This document shows positions 5,975-12,434 of a DNA stretch of 14,035 bases, one piece after another. The notes below the pieces were generated by a model. The model saw only the letters and a program-made list of their open reading frames with translations, was not told the DNA's origin and did not search any database. Source of the DNA: Rhodospirillales bacterium (GTDB taxonomy: Bacteria; Pseudomonadota; Alphaproteobacteria; UBA8366; JADFVY01); the NCBI GenBank assembly GCA_024644185.1, contig JAHELM010000016.1:1-14035 (forward strand). The letters are read 5' to 3'. Both the position numbers and the translations under genes were made by a program. Position 1 is the first letter of the stretch. Each line of letters opens with the position of its first letter.

Positions 5975-6916
5975 TTATAGCCGCGCCAGTCTTTCGGTCA
6001 GCATCGCGTAGAAACCGTCGGCGTCGATTTCGTTGAGTACCAGGGCGTTGGGCGCGTCGCCGGTGATTCCCCACCAGTCGACCACCGTGCGGCCCATGGT
6101 AAGCTCCGACCGTGTTTCGATGCGCACGCGGGCGCGCCGGCCGGCGAAAAGACCGGGATTCAGCAGATATGCGATGACGCAGGGATCGTGCAGCGGCCCG
6201 CCGGCCATACCATAGCGGTCCATGTCGAAGCGGTCGTAAAAATCCAGCATTCCGGCGACAGAATCGGAAACCCGCGTGCCGATGGCGCGGATGGCATCGA
6301 GCCGCGCCGGCGTGGTGATCGCCTTGTGGGTCACGTCCAGCGGAATCATCACCACCGGCCGGCCGCATTCGAACACCACATGGGCGGCATGCGGGTCGAC
6401 ATAGATGTTGAACTCGGCCGACGGTGTGGTGTTTCCGGTGATCATCGCGGCCCCGCCCATCAGCACGATTTCGCGGATATTGGGCAGGATGCGCGGATCC
6501 TTGATTATCGCCTGGGCGATATTGGTCAACGGCCCCAGCGGGCAGAGCGTCATGCCCTCCGGCCCGGCGGCCAGGCATGTCTCGACGATGAAATCCACCG
6601 CATGGCCCTCGGCCAGCGCCATGGATGGCGGCGGCAGGTCGCAGCCATCCAGCCCGGTCTTGCCATGCACATATTCCGCCGTCACCAGCGGTCGCAGCAT
6701 CGGCGCCGGACAGCCGGCGTAAACCGGAATATCGGTGCGTCCCGCCAGTTCCACCAGGCGGCGGGCATTGGCGGCGGTAAGCTCCAGCGGCACGTTGCCG
6801 GCGACGCAGGTAACGCCCCGGATAGCCAGTTCCCCCGGCGAGGCCATGGCCAGCAGCAGTGCCACGGCGTCGTCCTGGCCGGGATCGCAATCGATGACGA
6901 TGGGGCGCGCGGTCAT
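5975..6916 (-). CDS. Nucleoside hydrolase (IUNH family)
   Basis: This 313-residue enzyme is predicted to hydrolyse the N-glycosidic bond of ribonucleosides to give ribose and a free base. The Ca2+ site is evident: DCDPGQDDA (9-17) with Asp11, Asp15 and Asp16, plus Asp244 in GGPLHDPC. Sugar-binding residues Asn41 (VAGN), the Glu168/Asn170 pair in SAEFN and the base-side His243 are in place, as are GPLTNIA (128-134) and DVTH (194-197). His243 next to Asp244 fits the inosine-uridine type, and the length is normal. No signal peptide is visible, so it is cytosolic. The start at 6916 is the first ATG of the conserved domain; its ribosome site is weak. It diverges from the dctPQM operon, which suggests shared regulation and perhaps that the TRAP system brings in its substrate. 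That link is inference. Confidence 0.94.
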   Translation of the reverse strand: MTARPIVIDCDPGQDDAVALLLAMASPGELAIRGVTCVAGNVPLELTAANARRLVELAGRTDIPVYAGCPAPMLRPLVTAEYVHGKTGLDGCDLPPPSMALAEGHAVDFIVETCLAAGPEGMTLCPLGPLTNIAQAIIKDPRILPNIREIVLMGGAAMITGNTTPSAEFNIYVDPHAAHVVFECGRPVVMIPLDVTHKAITTPARLDAIRAIGTRVSDSVAGMLDFYDRFDMDRYGMAGGPLHDPCVIAYLLNPGLFAGRRARVRIETRSELTMGRTVVDWWGITGDAPNALVLNEIDADGFYAMLTERLARL

Positions 6917-7169
6917 GGGTTCTGGAATGAGCCTTCACGATCGTTTCGTCAAGCGTCGATGATCCTGAAATCCCTGTTACAATTTCAACTGTCGGCAGCA
7001 AAGCCACGGAACTCGAACGAATTCTTGTGTAATAAAAATTTCAGAGGTATCCTTTTCCCATGCGGCCGTCATGCCTGCTTCGGTTCTGGAATCGGATCCG
7101 GGCAGTCAGAGGCCGTAGCGACCGAAGAACAAGCGCGACAATCGCGCAGATCGCCTGGGAGGGCATGTC

Positions 7170-7319
7170 ATGGCTGAGAAGGCGCATTTCCATTGCGTCC
7201 GCCGCCGCAAATCCAGCGCCGGATACGCGGCGACTTGTGGAATGCCGGATCGTGCCCGCGGGTGGCTGTCCGCCACCGACTTTGCCCCTCCGGCGATTCC
7301 GGGAACACGCAGACAATGA
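7170..7319 (+). CDS. Possible 49-residue small protein
   Basis: A short frame begins with ATG preceded by a strong GGGAGGG (7157-7163) at 6-nt spacing and ends at TGA 7317-7319. Its first two thirds use mostly G/C in third codon positions, like the neighbouring genes. The peptide is basic, starts MAEKAHFHCVRRRKS, has two cysteines and no membrane segment or recognised motif. An alternative frame from ATG 7165 overlaps it. It may be only chance in the long spacer; I include it because of the ribosome site. Confidence 0.2.
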   Translation: MAEKAHFHCVRRRKSSAGYAATCGMPDRARGWLSATDFAPPAIPGTRRQ

Positions 7320-7343
7320 ATACCGCATTCGAATTTCGGGGCC

Positions 7344-7367
7344 GCAAAACAGTTGTTTTTGTTTTGC
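7344..7367. promoter_or_regulatory. Candidate operator upstream of dctP
   Basis: GCAAAAC (7344-7350) and GTTTTGC (7361-7367) are perfect inverted copies. Inside them AAAACA-GT-TGTTTT (7346-7359) forms a tighter dyad. A/T-rich dyads of this kind are typical sites for IclR- or GntR-type regulators of uptake operons. It lies about 50 bp upstream of the predicted -35, so it would suit an activator or a looping repressor. The sequence symmetry is direct; the function is inferred. Confidence 0.45.
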
Positions 7368-7415
7368 ACCAGATCTCTGGCGGCGCACCGGAACCGGGTC
7401 CTGCTTCGTCGCGTA

Positions 7416-7444
7416 CTGACGGAGCAGGCAGAATAGGATAGGAT
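7416..7444 (+). promoter_or_regulatory. Candidate sigma-70 promoter of dctPQM
   Basis: CTGACG (7416-7421) and TAGGAT (7439-7444) are separated by 17 bp, the ideal spacing, and would start transcription near 7451, about 30 nt before the dctP ATG. The TAGGAT hexamer is duplicated (7434-7439 and 7439-7444). The match to consensus is moderate. Confidence 0.35.
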
Positions 7445-7481
7445 TTCCCTCTAACCACAACGAGCTAAGGAGACAGGGAGA

Positions 7482-8543
7482 ATGACCAAGCATTCCATCG
7501 AACGGCGCAACTTCATCAAGAAGGCAGGCGTCGGAACGGCCGTCGCGGCGGCAACCGCCGCGCTCGGCGCGCCTTACGTGAAGGCGGCCTCGCCCATCAA
7601 GTGGCGTTTACAGACCTATGCGGGTCCGGCTCTGGCCGAACATGTCATCAAGCCCGCGATCGACAACTTCAACAAGGCGGCGAACGGCGAGATGGTGATC
7701 GAGCTGTACACCGCCGATCAGCTGGTCCCGACCGGCGAAATGTTCCGGGCCATGCAGGCCGGCACCATCGACGCCGTGCAGAGCGACGACGACTCGATGG
7801 CTGCCCCGGTGGATGTCTCGGTCTTCGGCGGCTATTTCCCGTTCGCCACCCGCTACAGCCTTGACGTGCCGGTTCTGTTTCATCAGTACGGCTTGAAGGA
7901 GATCTGGGAAGAAGCCTATGGCGAGGTGGAGAACGTCACCTGGCTCAGCGCCGGTTCCTGGGATCCCTGCAACTTCGTGACCGTCAAGCCGATCCGCAGC
8001 CTGGCCGACCTCAAGGGCCTGCGCGTTTACACCTTCCCCACCGCCGGCAAGTTCCTGTCGCGTTTCGGCGTGGTGCCGGTGTCGGTTGCCTATGAAGACG
8101 CCGAAGTGGCGGTGCAGACGGGTGAACTCGACGGCATCGCCTGGTCGGGCATCACCGAGGACTACACCGTTGGCTGGGCCAACGTGAACAAGTACTTCCT
8201 GACCAACAACATCTCCGGCGCCTGGATTGGCTCGTTCTTCGCCAACACCAAACGCTGGAACGAAGTGCCGGCGCACCTGCAGACGCTGTACCGGCTGGCC
8301 ATGGACAGCTCGCACTATTACCGGCAGCACTGGTACTGGGGTGGCGAGGCGAACCTGCGCGTCAAGGGCACCAAGCTGCAGTTGACCTCGATCCCCGATG
8401 CCGAGTGGAAGACGGTGGAAGCGGAAGGGCTGAAGTTCTGGGACGAGATCGCGACGCAAAGCCCGCGGAGCGCGAAGGTGGTCAAGATCTTCAAGGAATA
8501 CAACGAAGTCATGCGGAAAGCCGGCCCTCCCTACCGCTACTAG
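7482..8543 (+). CDS. dctP: TRAP transporter substrate-binding protein (DctP family)
   Basis: This 353-residue periplasmic protein would capture the substrate for the DctQM permease. It has a twin-arginine export signal (ERRNFIKKAGVG, then a hydrophobic Ala-rich stretch; cleavage near residues 35-37), suggesting it folds before export. The DctP/TakP-like core includes QLVPTGEMFRAMQAGTIDAV (80-99), LADLKGLRVYTFPTAGKFL (174-192), FGVVPV (195-200) and QTGELDGIAWSG (212-223). In most family members the DLKGL segment is followed by an Arg that binds the substrate carboxylate; aligned by hand, that position is Tyr183 here, with Arg181 two residues earlier. The start is set by AAGGAGA (7467-7473) at 8-nt spacing. 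It is the first gene of dctPQM, separated from dctQ by 181 bp rich in hairpins. The substrate is unknown. Confidence 0.93.
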   Translation: MTKHSIERRNFIKKAGVGTAVAAATAALGAPYVKAASPIKWRLQTYAGPALAEHVIKPAIDNFNKAANGEMVIELYTADQLVPTGEMFRAMQAGTIDAVQSDDDSMAAPVDVSVFGGYFPFATRYSLDVPVLFHQYGLKEIWEEAYGEVENVTWLSAGSWDPCNFVTVKPIRSLADLKGLRVYTFPTAGKFLSRFGVVPVSVAYEDAEVAVQTGELDGIAWSGITEDYTVGWANVNKYFLTNNISGAWIGSFFANTKRWNEVPAHLQTLYRLAMDSSHYYRQHWYWGGEANLRVKGTKLQLTSIPDAEWKTVEAEGLKFWDEIATQSPRSAKVVKIFKEYNEVMRKAGPPYRY

Positions 8544-8578
8544 GATCGGGAGGCCGGGTAACAGCCGGGCGGGTGCGG

Positions 8579-8601
8579 CCGGGGGATTCTTCGTCCCCCG
8601 G
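8579..8601 (+). promoter_or_regulatory. Hairpin 1 downstream of dctP
   Basis: CCGGGGGA (8579-8586) pairs exactly with TCCCCCGG (8594-8601) around a TTCTTCG loop; wobble pairs extend the stem to about 12 bp. No U-tract follows, so it more likely blocks 3' exonucleases and stabilises dctP mRNA than terminates. Confidence 0.6.
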
Positions 8602-8637
8602 TCGTCGCCGGCCCGGTCTGCGGGCAGTTGTTTCTGG

Positions 8638-8671
8638 GCGGCTGTCGAACCCAATCGACAGCCGCGCATTT
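8638..8671 (+). terminator. Intrinsic terminator/attenuator between dctP and dctQ
   Basis: GCGGCTGTCGA (8638-8648) and TCGACAGCCGC (8655-8665) form a perfect 11-bp stem with a 6-nt loop, followed by GCATTTT. The four-T tract is short, so termination is probably partial. That would leave dctQM at lower level than dctP, as a permease needs less of itself than of its binding protein. Confidence 0.6.
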
Positions 8672-8678
8672 TACGAGG

Positions 8679-8695
8679 GGTTCGCCCGGCGAACC
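8679..8695 (+). promoter_or_regulatory. Hairpin 3 upstream of dctQ
   Basis: GGTTCGC (8679-8685) pairs with GCGAACC (8689-8695) across a CCG loop, 29 nt before the dctQ ATG and upstream of its ribosome site. It is the third hairpin in this spacer and may mark a processing end or protect the downstream message. Confidence 0.4.
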
Positions 8696-8724
8696 TGCAG
8701 TGAATTGAAGGAAAAGGTGGCTAC

Positions 8725-9264
8725 ATGCCAAGGGCGATACAGTTATTCGTTCAGTATGTCGACAGGGTGAACCTGATCGTGGGCCGGTTCGCCATGTATA
8801 TGATCTTCGCCATGATGGGGATACTCCTCTGGTCGTCCCTGTCGAAAACGTTTTTCGTTCCCTCGTTGTGGACGCTGGAACTGGCGCAGTTTTCGATGGC
8901 TGCCTATTACCTGCTGGGCGGCGGCTATTCCATGCAACTGGATGCTCATGTGCGGATGGATCTGCTCTATGGCAACTGGTCGCCGAAGCGCAAGGGGTTC
9001 TCCGATTCGATCACCGGATTCTGCCTCGTCTTCTATCTGATTCTATTGTTGTACGGTGGCCTTTCCAGCACCGAATATGCGCTGTTCTACAGCGAGGAAA
9101 GCTATTCCTCCTGGGCGCCTTACATGTGGCCGATCAAAATGATAATGACGTTTGGAATCTTCCTTATGCTACTGCAATCCATTGCCATGTTCTTCCGCGA
9201 TCTGGCCGCCGCAAGGGGCAGGACGCTGGATGGCCGGCCTCTCGGTGAGGGGAGCGTGGCATGA
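8725..9264 (+). CDS. dctQ: TRAP transporter small membrane subunit (DctQ)
   Basis: This 179-residue integral membrane protein has the four segments expected of a DctQ subunit, at about 18-38, 49-70, 95-115 and 134-157. The family-typical SLWTLELAQFSMAAYYLLGG and HVRMDLLY pieces fall in and after the second segment. It pairs with DctM in the inner membrane and is needed for Na+-driven uptake of the substrate held by DctP. The ATG at 8725 follows AAGGTGG closely, with AAGGAAA a little further up. It overlaps dctM by four bases (ATGA, 9261-9264), so the two are translationally coupled. The C-terminal tail after 160 is hydrophilic and cytoplasmic. Confidence 0.93.
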   Translation: MPRAIQLFVQYVDRVNLIVGRFAMYMIFAMMGILLWSSLSKTFFVPSLWTLELAQFSMAAYYLLGGGYSMQLDAHVRMDLLYGNWSPKRKGFSDSITGFCLVFYLILLLYGGLSSTEYALFYSEESYSSWAPYMWPIKMIMTFGIFLMLLQSIAMFFRDLAAARGRTLDGRPLGEGSVA

Positions 9265-10583
9265 GCTATGAACTCATCGCCATCCTGATGTTCTCGTCGA
9301 TGATGCTGATGCTGCTGACCGGGCAGCGCGTCTTCGGCGCCATCGGTTTCGTCGCGGTTGCCGCGGCCCTGCTGCTGTGGGGCGACGGTGCCGCGGAAAT
9401 GGGCTTCAGCGCCGCCATGAAACTGATGAAATGGTACCCGCTGCTGACGCTGCCGCTGTTCATATACATGGGCTACATGCTGTCGGAATCGAACATCGCC
9501 GACGATCTGTACAAGATGTTCCATGTCTGGATGGGGCCTCTCAACGGCGGTCTCGCCATCGGCACGATCGGCCTGATGGTGGTCATTTCGGCAATGAACG
9601 GTCTCAGCGTCGCCGGCATGGCCATCGGCGCGACCATCGCGCTGCCGGAACTGCTCAGGCGCGGCTATGACAAGATCATGGTCACCGGCGTCATCCAGGC
9701 CGGCAGTTCCCTGGGTATCCTGGTGCCGCCCAGCGTCGTGCTGGTGCTCTACGGCATGATCGCCCGGCAACCGGTTGGGCAGTTGTGGCTGGCGGGCGTG
9801 TTCCCGGGGTTGCTGATGGCCAGCCTGTTCGTCCTCTACATCGCCTTCCGCTGCTGGCTGCAGCCCCATCTGGGGCCGGCCCTGCCCGCCGAGGAACGCC
9901 AGGTCGGTTGGATCGAAAAGCTTCGCCTGCTGAGGGCCGGCATCGTTCCGCTGTTCATCTTCTTCTCGATGACCGGGCTGTTCCTGCTCGGCTACACCAA
10001 CCTGACCGAAAGCTCGGCGGTCGGCGCCATCGCCGCCACCCTCGCCGCCCTGTTCAAGGGTCGCCTGACCCGGCATGTGATGGAAGAGACCATCCGCAAG
10101 ACGCTCGCCGTCAGTTCGATGTTCATGTGGATCATTCTTGCCGCGCTCGCCTTCGGCGCCGTGTTCGACGGGCTTGGCGCGGTCAAGGCGATCGAATCCT
10201 TCTTCATCGACAGGATGGGCTTCACGCCTTGGGAAATCCTCATCATGATGCAGCTTTCCTACATCCTGATGGGCATGTTCCTCGACGACACCGCGATGCT
10301 GGTCATCGTGGCGCCGCTCTATGTGCCGCTGGTCAAGGTCCTGGGTTTCGATCTGGTCTGGTATGGCGTGCTCTATACGATCACCTGCCAGATCGCCTAC
10401 ATGACCCCACCCTTCGGCTACAACCTGTTCCTGATGCGGGCGATGGCGCCACCGGAGATAACGCTGACCGATATCTACCGATCGATCGTGCCCTTCGTTC
10501 TGGTGATGACCCTTGGCCTGGTTCTGGTCATGGCCTTCCCCGAGATCGCCATGTGGCTGCCCAACCAGTATTACGGCAACTGA
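9261..10583 (+). CDS. dctM: TRAP transporter large permease subunit (DctM)
   Basis: This 440-residue, strongly hydrophobic inner-membrane permease of the DctM family is of usual length and predicted to have about a dozen membrane segments. Family signatures are present in both inverted halves: AGSSLGILVPPS (147-158) and the helix-hairpin neighbourhood FLDDTAMLVIVAPLYVP (340-356) followed by MTPPFGYNLFLMR (381-393). These regions line the Na+ and substrate sites in known TRAP structures. It has its own ribosome site, GAGGGGAG (9247-9254), six bases before the ATG, and also overlaps dctQ. It is the last gene of the operon, ending 45 bp before an intrinsic terminator. The sequence does not show which substrate passes. 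Confidence 0.95.
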   Translation: MSYELIAILMFSSMMLMLLTGQRVFGAIGFVAVAAALLLWGDGAAEMGFSAAMKLMKWYPLLTLPLFIYMGYMLSESNIADDLYKMFHVWMGPLNGGLAIGTIGLMVVISAMNGLSVAGMAIGATIALPELLRRGYDKIMVTGVIQAGSSLGILVPPSVVLVLYGMIARQPVGQLWLAGVFPGLLMASLFVLYIAFRCWLQPHLGPALPAEERQVGWIEKLRLLRAGIVPLFIFFSMTGLFLLGYTNLTESSAVGAIAATLAALFKGRLTRHVMEETIRKTLAVSSMFMWIILAALAFGAVFDGLGAVKAIESFFIDRMGFTPWEILIMMQLSYILMGMFLDDTAMLVIVAPLYVPLVKVLGFDLVWYGVLYTITCQIAYMTPPFGYNLFLMRAMAPPEITLTDIYRSIVPFVLVMTLGLVLVMAFPEIAMWLPNQYYGN

Positions 10584-10628
10584 GGCCGGGTACGGACGGG
10601 CACAACACCGTCAATCGGAAACGCTCGC

Positions 10629-10659
10629 AAGGCCGGGGCCTCTCGCCCCGGCCTTTTTT
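10629..10659 (+). terminator. Intrinsic terminator of dctPQM
   Basis: AAGGCCGGGGC (10629-10639) pairs perfectly with GCCCCGGCCTT (10645-10655) around CTCTC and runs into six Ts (10654-10659). It is strong for the plus strand. Read on the minus strand it has only two Us, so it would be weak for znuA, which ends 11 bp away. Confidence 0.92.
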
Positions 10660-10669
10660 CTGCCCGCCG

Positions 10670-11548
10670 TCAGGGTCGCATCGCGGCCAGCATCAGTCCC
10701 AGATTATGCCGCCACATGGCGATATAGTTCGCGGCCGGCCCTTCGGGGCGCGACAAGGTTCCGGCATAAAGTTCGCCCCCAACCGCCACGCCGGTTTCCG
10801 CCGCCAGCGTCAGCGCCAGGCGGGAATTGCCGCCGTTTTCCAGGAACACCGCCCGCACGCCGGTCTCGCGGATCGTCGCCACCAGTTCGGCCATGCGCCT
10901 GGCCGACGGCTGCGCCGCGCTGTCCAGCCCCACCGGCGCGTGGATCGCGATCCCGTAATCGCGCCCCAGATAGGCAAATGCGTCATGGGTGGTGACGACC
11001 ACCCGCCGCGCCGGCGGTATCGCCGCCGTTTCGGCAGCGGCCCAACCGCCCAGCGCATCGAGTTCGCCGGAGAACGCAGCCAGATTGGCGCGAAAATCCG
11101 CCGCGCGCTCCGGCCGCAATGCGGTCAGGCCCTCGGCGACGGCGGCGGCGTAGAGACGCGCATTATCCAGACTGTGCCAGGCATGCGGATCGGCTGTCCC
11201 GGACGCGTCGCGCAAGGCTGCCACTTCGCGACTCGCCACCACGACGGGCCCCGCATAGCCCGAGGCCGCGACCAGACGGCCGAGCCACCCCTCGAGGCCC
11301 AGACCGTTGACCACCACGAGGTCCGCCTCGGCCAGCCGGCGCACGTCCCGCGGCGTTGGCTCCCACTCATGCGGCTCGCTACCGGGGCCGATCAGGCTGG
11401 CCGCGACGACTTCCGGCCCGCCGATCCGGGCAGCAATATCGGCGAGAACGGAAAAACTGGCCACGACCGACAGCGACGGCTGTTCCGCCCGCGCCGGCGC
11501 CATGCCAACCCAGCCGAGAACCAGCAACAGCGCGAGGATTCTATGCAT
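10670..11548 (-). CDS. znuA: Zinc ABC transporter binding protein (ZnuA-like), variant metal site
   Basis: This 292-residue cluster-9 (TroA/ZnuA) periplasmic metal-binding protein has a Sec signal peptide of about 21 residues ending APARA. Three metal-ligand histidines are recognisable: His60 in EPHEWEPTP, His122 in DPHAWHS and His188 in TTHDAFAY. The fourth ligand, normally Asp in a YxDxLS context, appears to be Gly263 in LYAGTLSRPEGP. No His-rich loop is present. Three His ligands and the Zur box upstream of the operon favour zinc over manganese. The ATG at 11548 overlaps the end of the permease gene by 8 bases, implying coupled translation; the longer open frame upstream lies inside znuB and lacks an export signal. 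It is the last gene of znuCBA and converges on dctM. Confidence 0.9.
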   Translation of the reverse strand: MHRILALLLVLGWVGMAPARAEQPSLSVVASFSVLADIAARIGGPEVVAASLIGPGSEPHEWEPTPRDVRRLAEADLVVVNGLGLEGWLGRLVAASGYAGPVVVASREVAALRDASGTADPHAWHSLDNARLYAAAVAEGLTALRPERAADFRANLAAFSGELDALGGWAAAETAAIPPARRVVVTTHDAFAYLGRDYGIAIHAPVGLDSAAQPSARRMAELVATIRETGVRAVFLENGGNSRLALTLAAETGVAVGGELYAGTLSRPEGPAANYIAMWRHNLGLMLAAMRP

Positions 11549-12413
11549 GGCGCGAGGGATTTCCCTGCCGGCGGCGCAGCATGCCCCCCTGCGGGCCGAC
11601 CGCCAGCGACACCGCATAGACCGCGCCGGCCACCAGCACAATGGCCGGGCCCGACGGCACGCCCGCATGCCATGATACCAGCAACCCGCCGACCCCCGAG
11701 GCAAAGGCGATGCCGGAAGCCAACGCCGCCATGCGCCAGACGTCGCGCGCCCACATCCGGGCGGCGATCGCCGGCAGGATCATCAGCCCCAGCGCCATCA
11801 GCGTACCCAGCGCCTGGAACCCGGCGACCAGATTCAACACCACCAGAATCAGAAACAGCATGTGCCAGCGCGCCGATCCGCCACCGCCGACCGTGTGAAG
11901 AAAGTCCGGATCGAAGCTCTCATAGACCAGCGGTCGCCAGGCCGGCACCAACACCAGAAGCGTCACCCCGGCAATCCCGGCAACCAGCAGCAGAGACAGC
12001 GGATCGACCGCCAGAACGCTGCCGAACAGCACATTGGTCAGGTCGACGCTGGAGCCGCCCAGCGAGACGACGAGAACCCCCAGCGCCAGGGCAATCAGGA
12101 AGAACCCGGCGAGGCTGGCTTCCTCCACCAGCCCGGTGGCGCGCGACACCGCGCCCGACAGCAGGGCCACGGTCAGGCCGGCGACCATGCCGCCGATCCC
12201 CATGGCCGGCAGCGATAGCCCGCCGATCACGAAACCGATGGCCGCGCCCGGCAGCACCGAATGCGCCAGCGCATCGCCCATCAGGCTCATCCGCCGCAAC
12301 ACCAGCAGCACACCGATCGGCCCGCCGCCCAGCGCCAGCGCCAGGCAGGCCCACAGCGCGCGCCGCATGAAGGCGTAATCGGCAAAGGGGCCGATCAGAA
12401 TGTCATAAAGCAT
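11541..12413 (-). CDS. znuB: Zinc ABC transporter permease (ZnuB)
   Basis: This 290-residue ABC-3 family inner-membrane permease has about eight hydrophobic segments. Typical motifs are RRMSLMGDALAHSVLPG (40-56), with the conserved Asp47 and His51 of the metal path, and EEASLAGFFLIALALG, followed by the segment holding the ATPase-contacting loop near PLVYESFDPDFL. The family imports Zn2+ or Mn2+ with a ZnuC-type ATPase and a ZnuA-type binding protein, and all three are adjacent here. The ATG at 12413 lies 21 bp after the znuC stop; its ribosome site is weak, so Met16 is a possible alternative start. Its end overlaps znuA by 8 bases. Confidence 0.93.
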   Translation of the reverse strand: MLYDILIGPFADYAFMRRALWACLALALGGGPIGVLLVLRRMSLMGDALAHSVLPGAAIGFVIGGLSLPAMGIGGMVAGLTVALLSGAVSRATGLVEEASLAGFFLIALALGVLVVSLGGSSVDLTNVLFGSVLAVDPLSLLLVAGIAGVTLLVLVPAWRPLVYESFDPDFLHTVGGGGSARWHMLFLILVVLNLVAGFQALGTLMALGLMILPAIAARMWARDVWRMAALASGIAFASGVGGLLVSWHAGVPSGPAIVLVAGAVYAVSLAVGPQGGMLRRRQGNPSRHA

Positions 12414-12434
12414 TGTTGGATCACCCGCCCCTGG

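Larger units (their letters stand above)
6917..7481. other. Long divergent regulatory region (nucleoside hydrolase / dctP)
   Basis: This 565-bp spacer is unusually long for this gene-dense window. An AT-rich part (about 6965-7060) lies on the nucleoside hydrolase side. A GC-rich middle (about 7060-7320) can encode only short doubtful peptides. The dctP-proximal part holds a 24-bp inverted repeat (7344-7367) and a plausible promoter (7416-7444). No regulator gene is found here, so the controlling protein must be encoded elsewhere. Confidence 0.5.

Noticed and set aside
5796..7007. A 403-codon open frame on the minus strand over the nucleoside hydrolase
   Set aside because: It is an alternative frame of the clearly recognisable nucleoside hydrolase, with an Arg/Gly/Pro-rich, motif-free translation.
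7041..7493. A 150-codon minus-strand frame upstream of dctP
   Set aside because: It covers the dctP promoter, ribosome site and start codon, and its translation resembles no protein.
9785..12370. An 861-codon open frame on the plus strand across dctM and znuA/znuB
   Set aside because: It is a shadow frame. It lies in another frame of dctM and antisense to znuAB, runs through a strong terminator, and its translation is Arg/Pro/Ala-rich low-complexity typical of GC-rich shadow frames.
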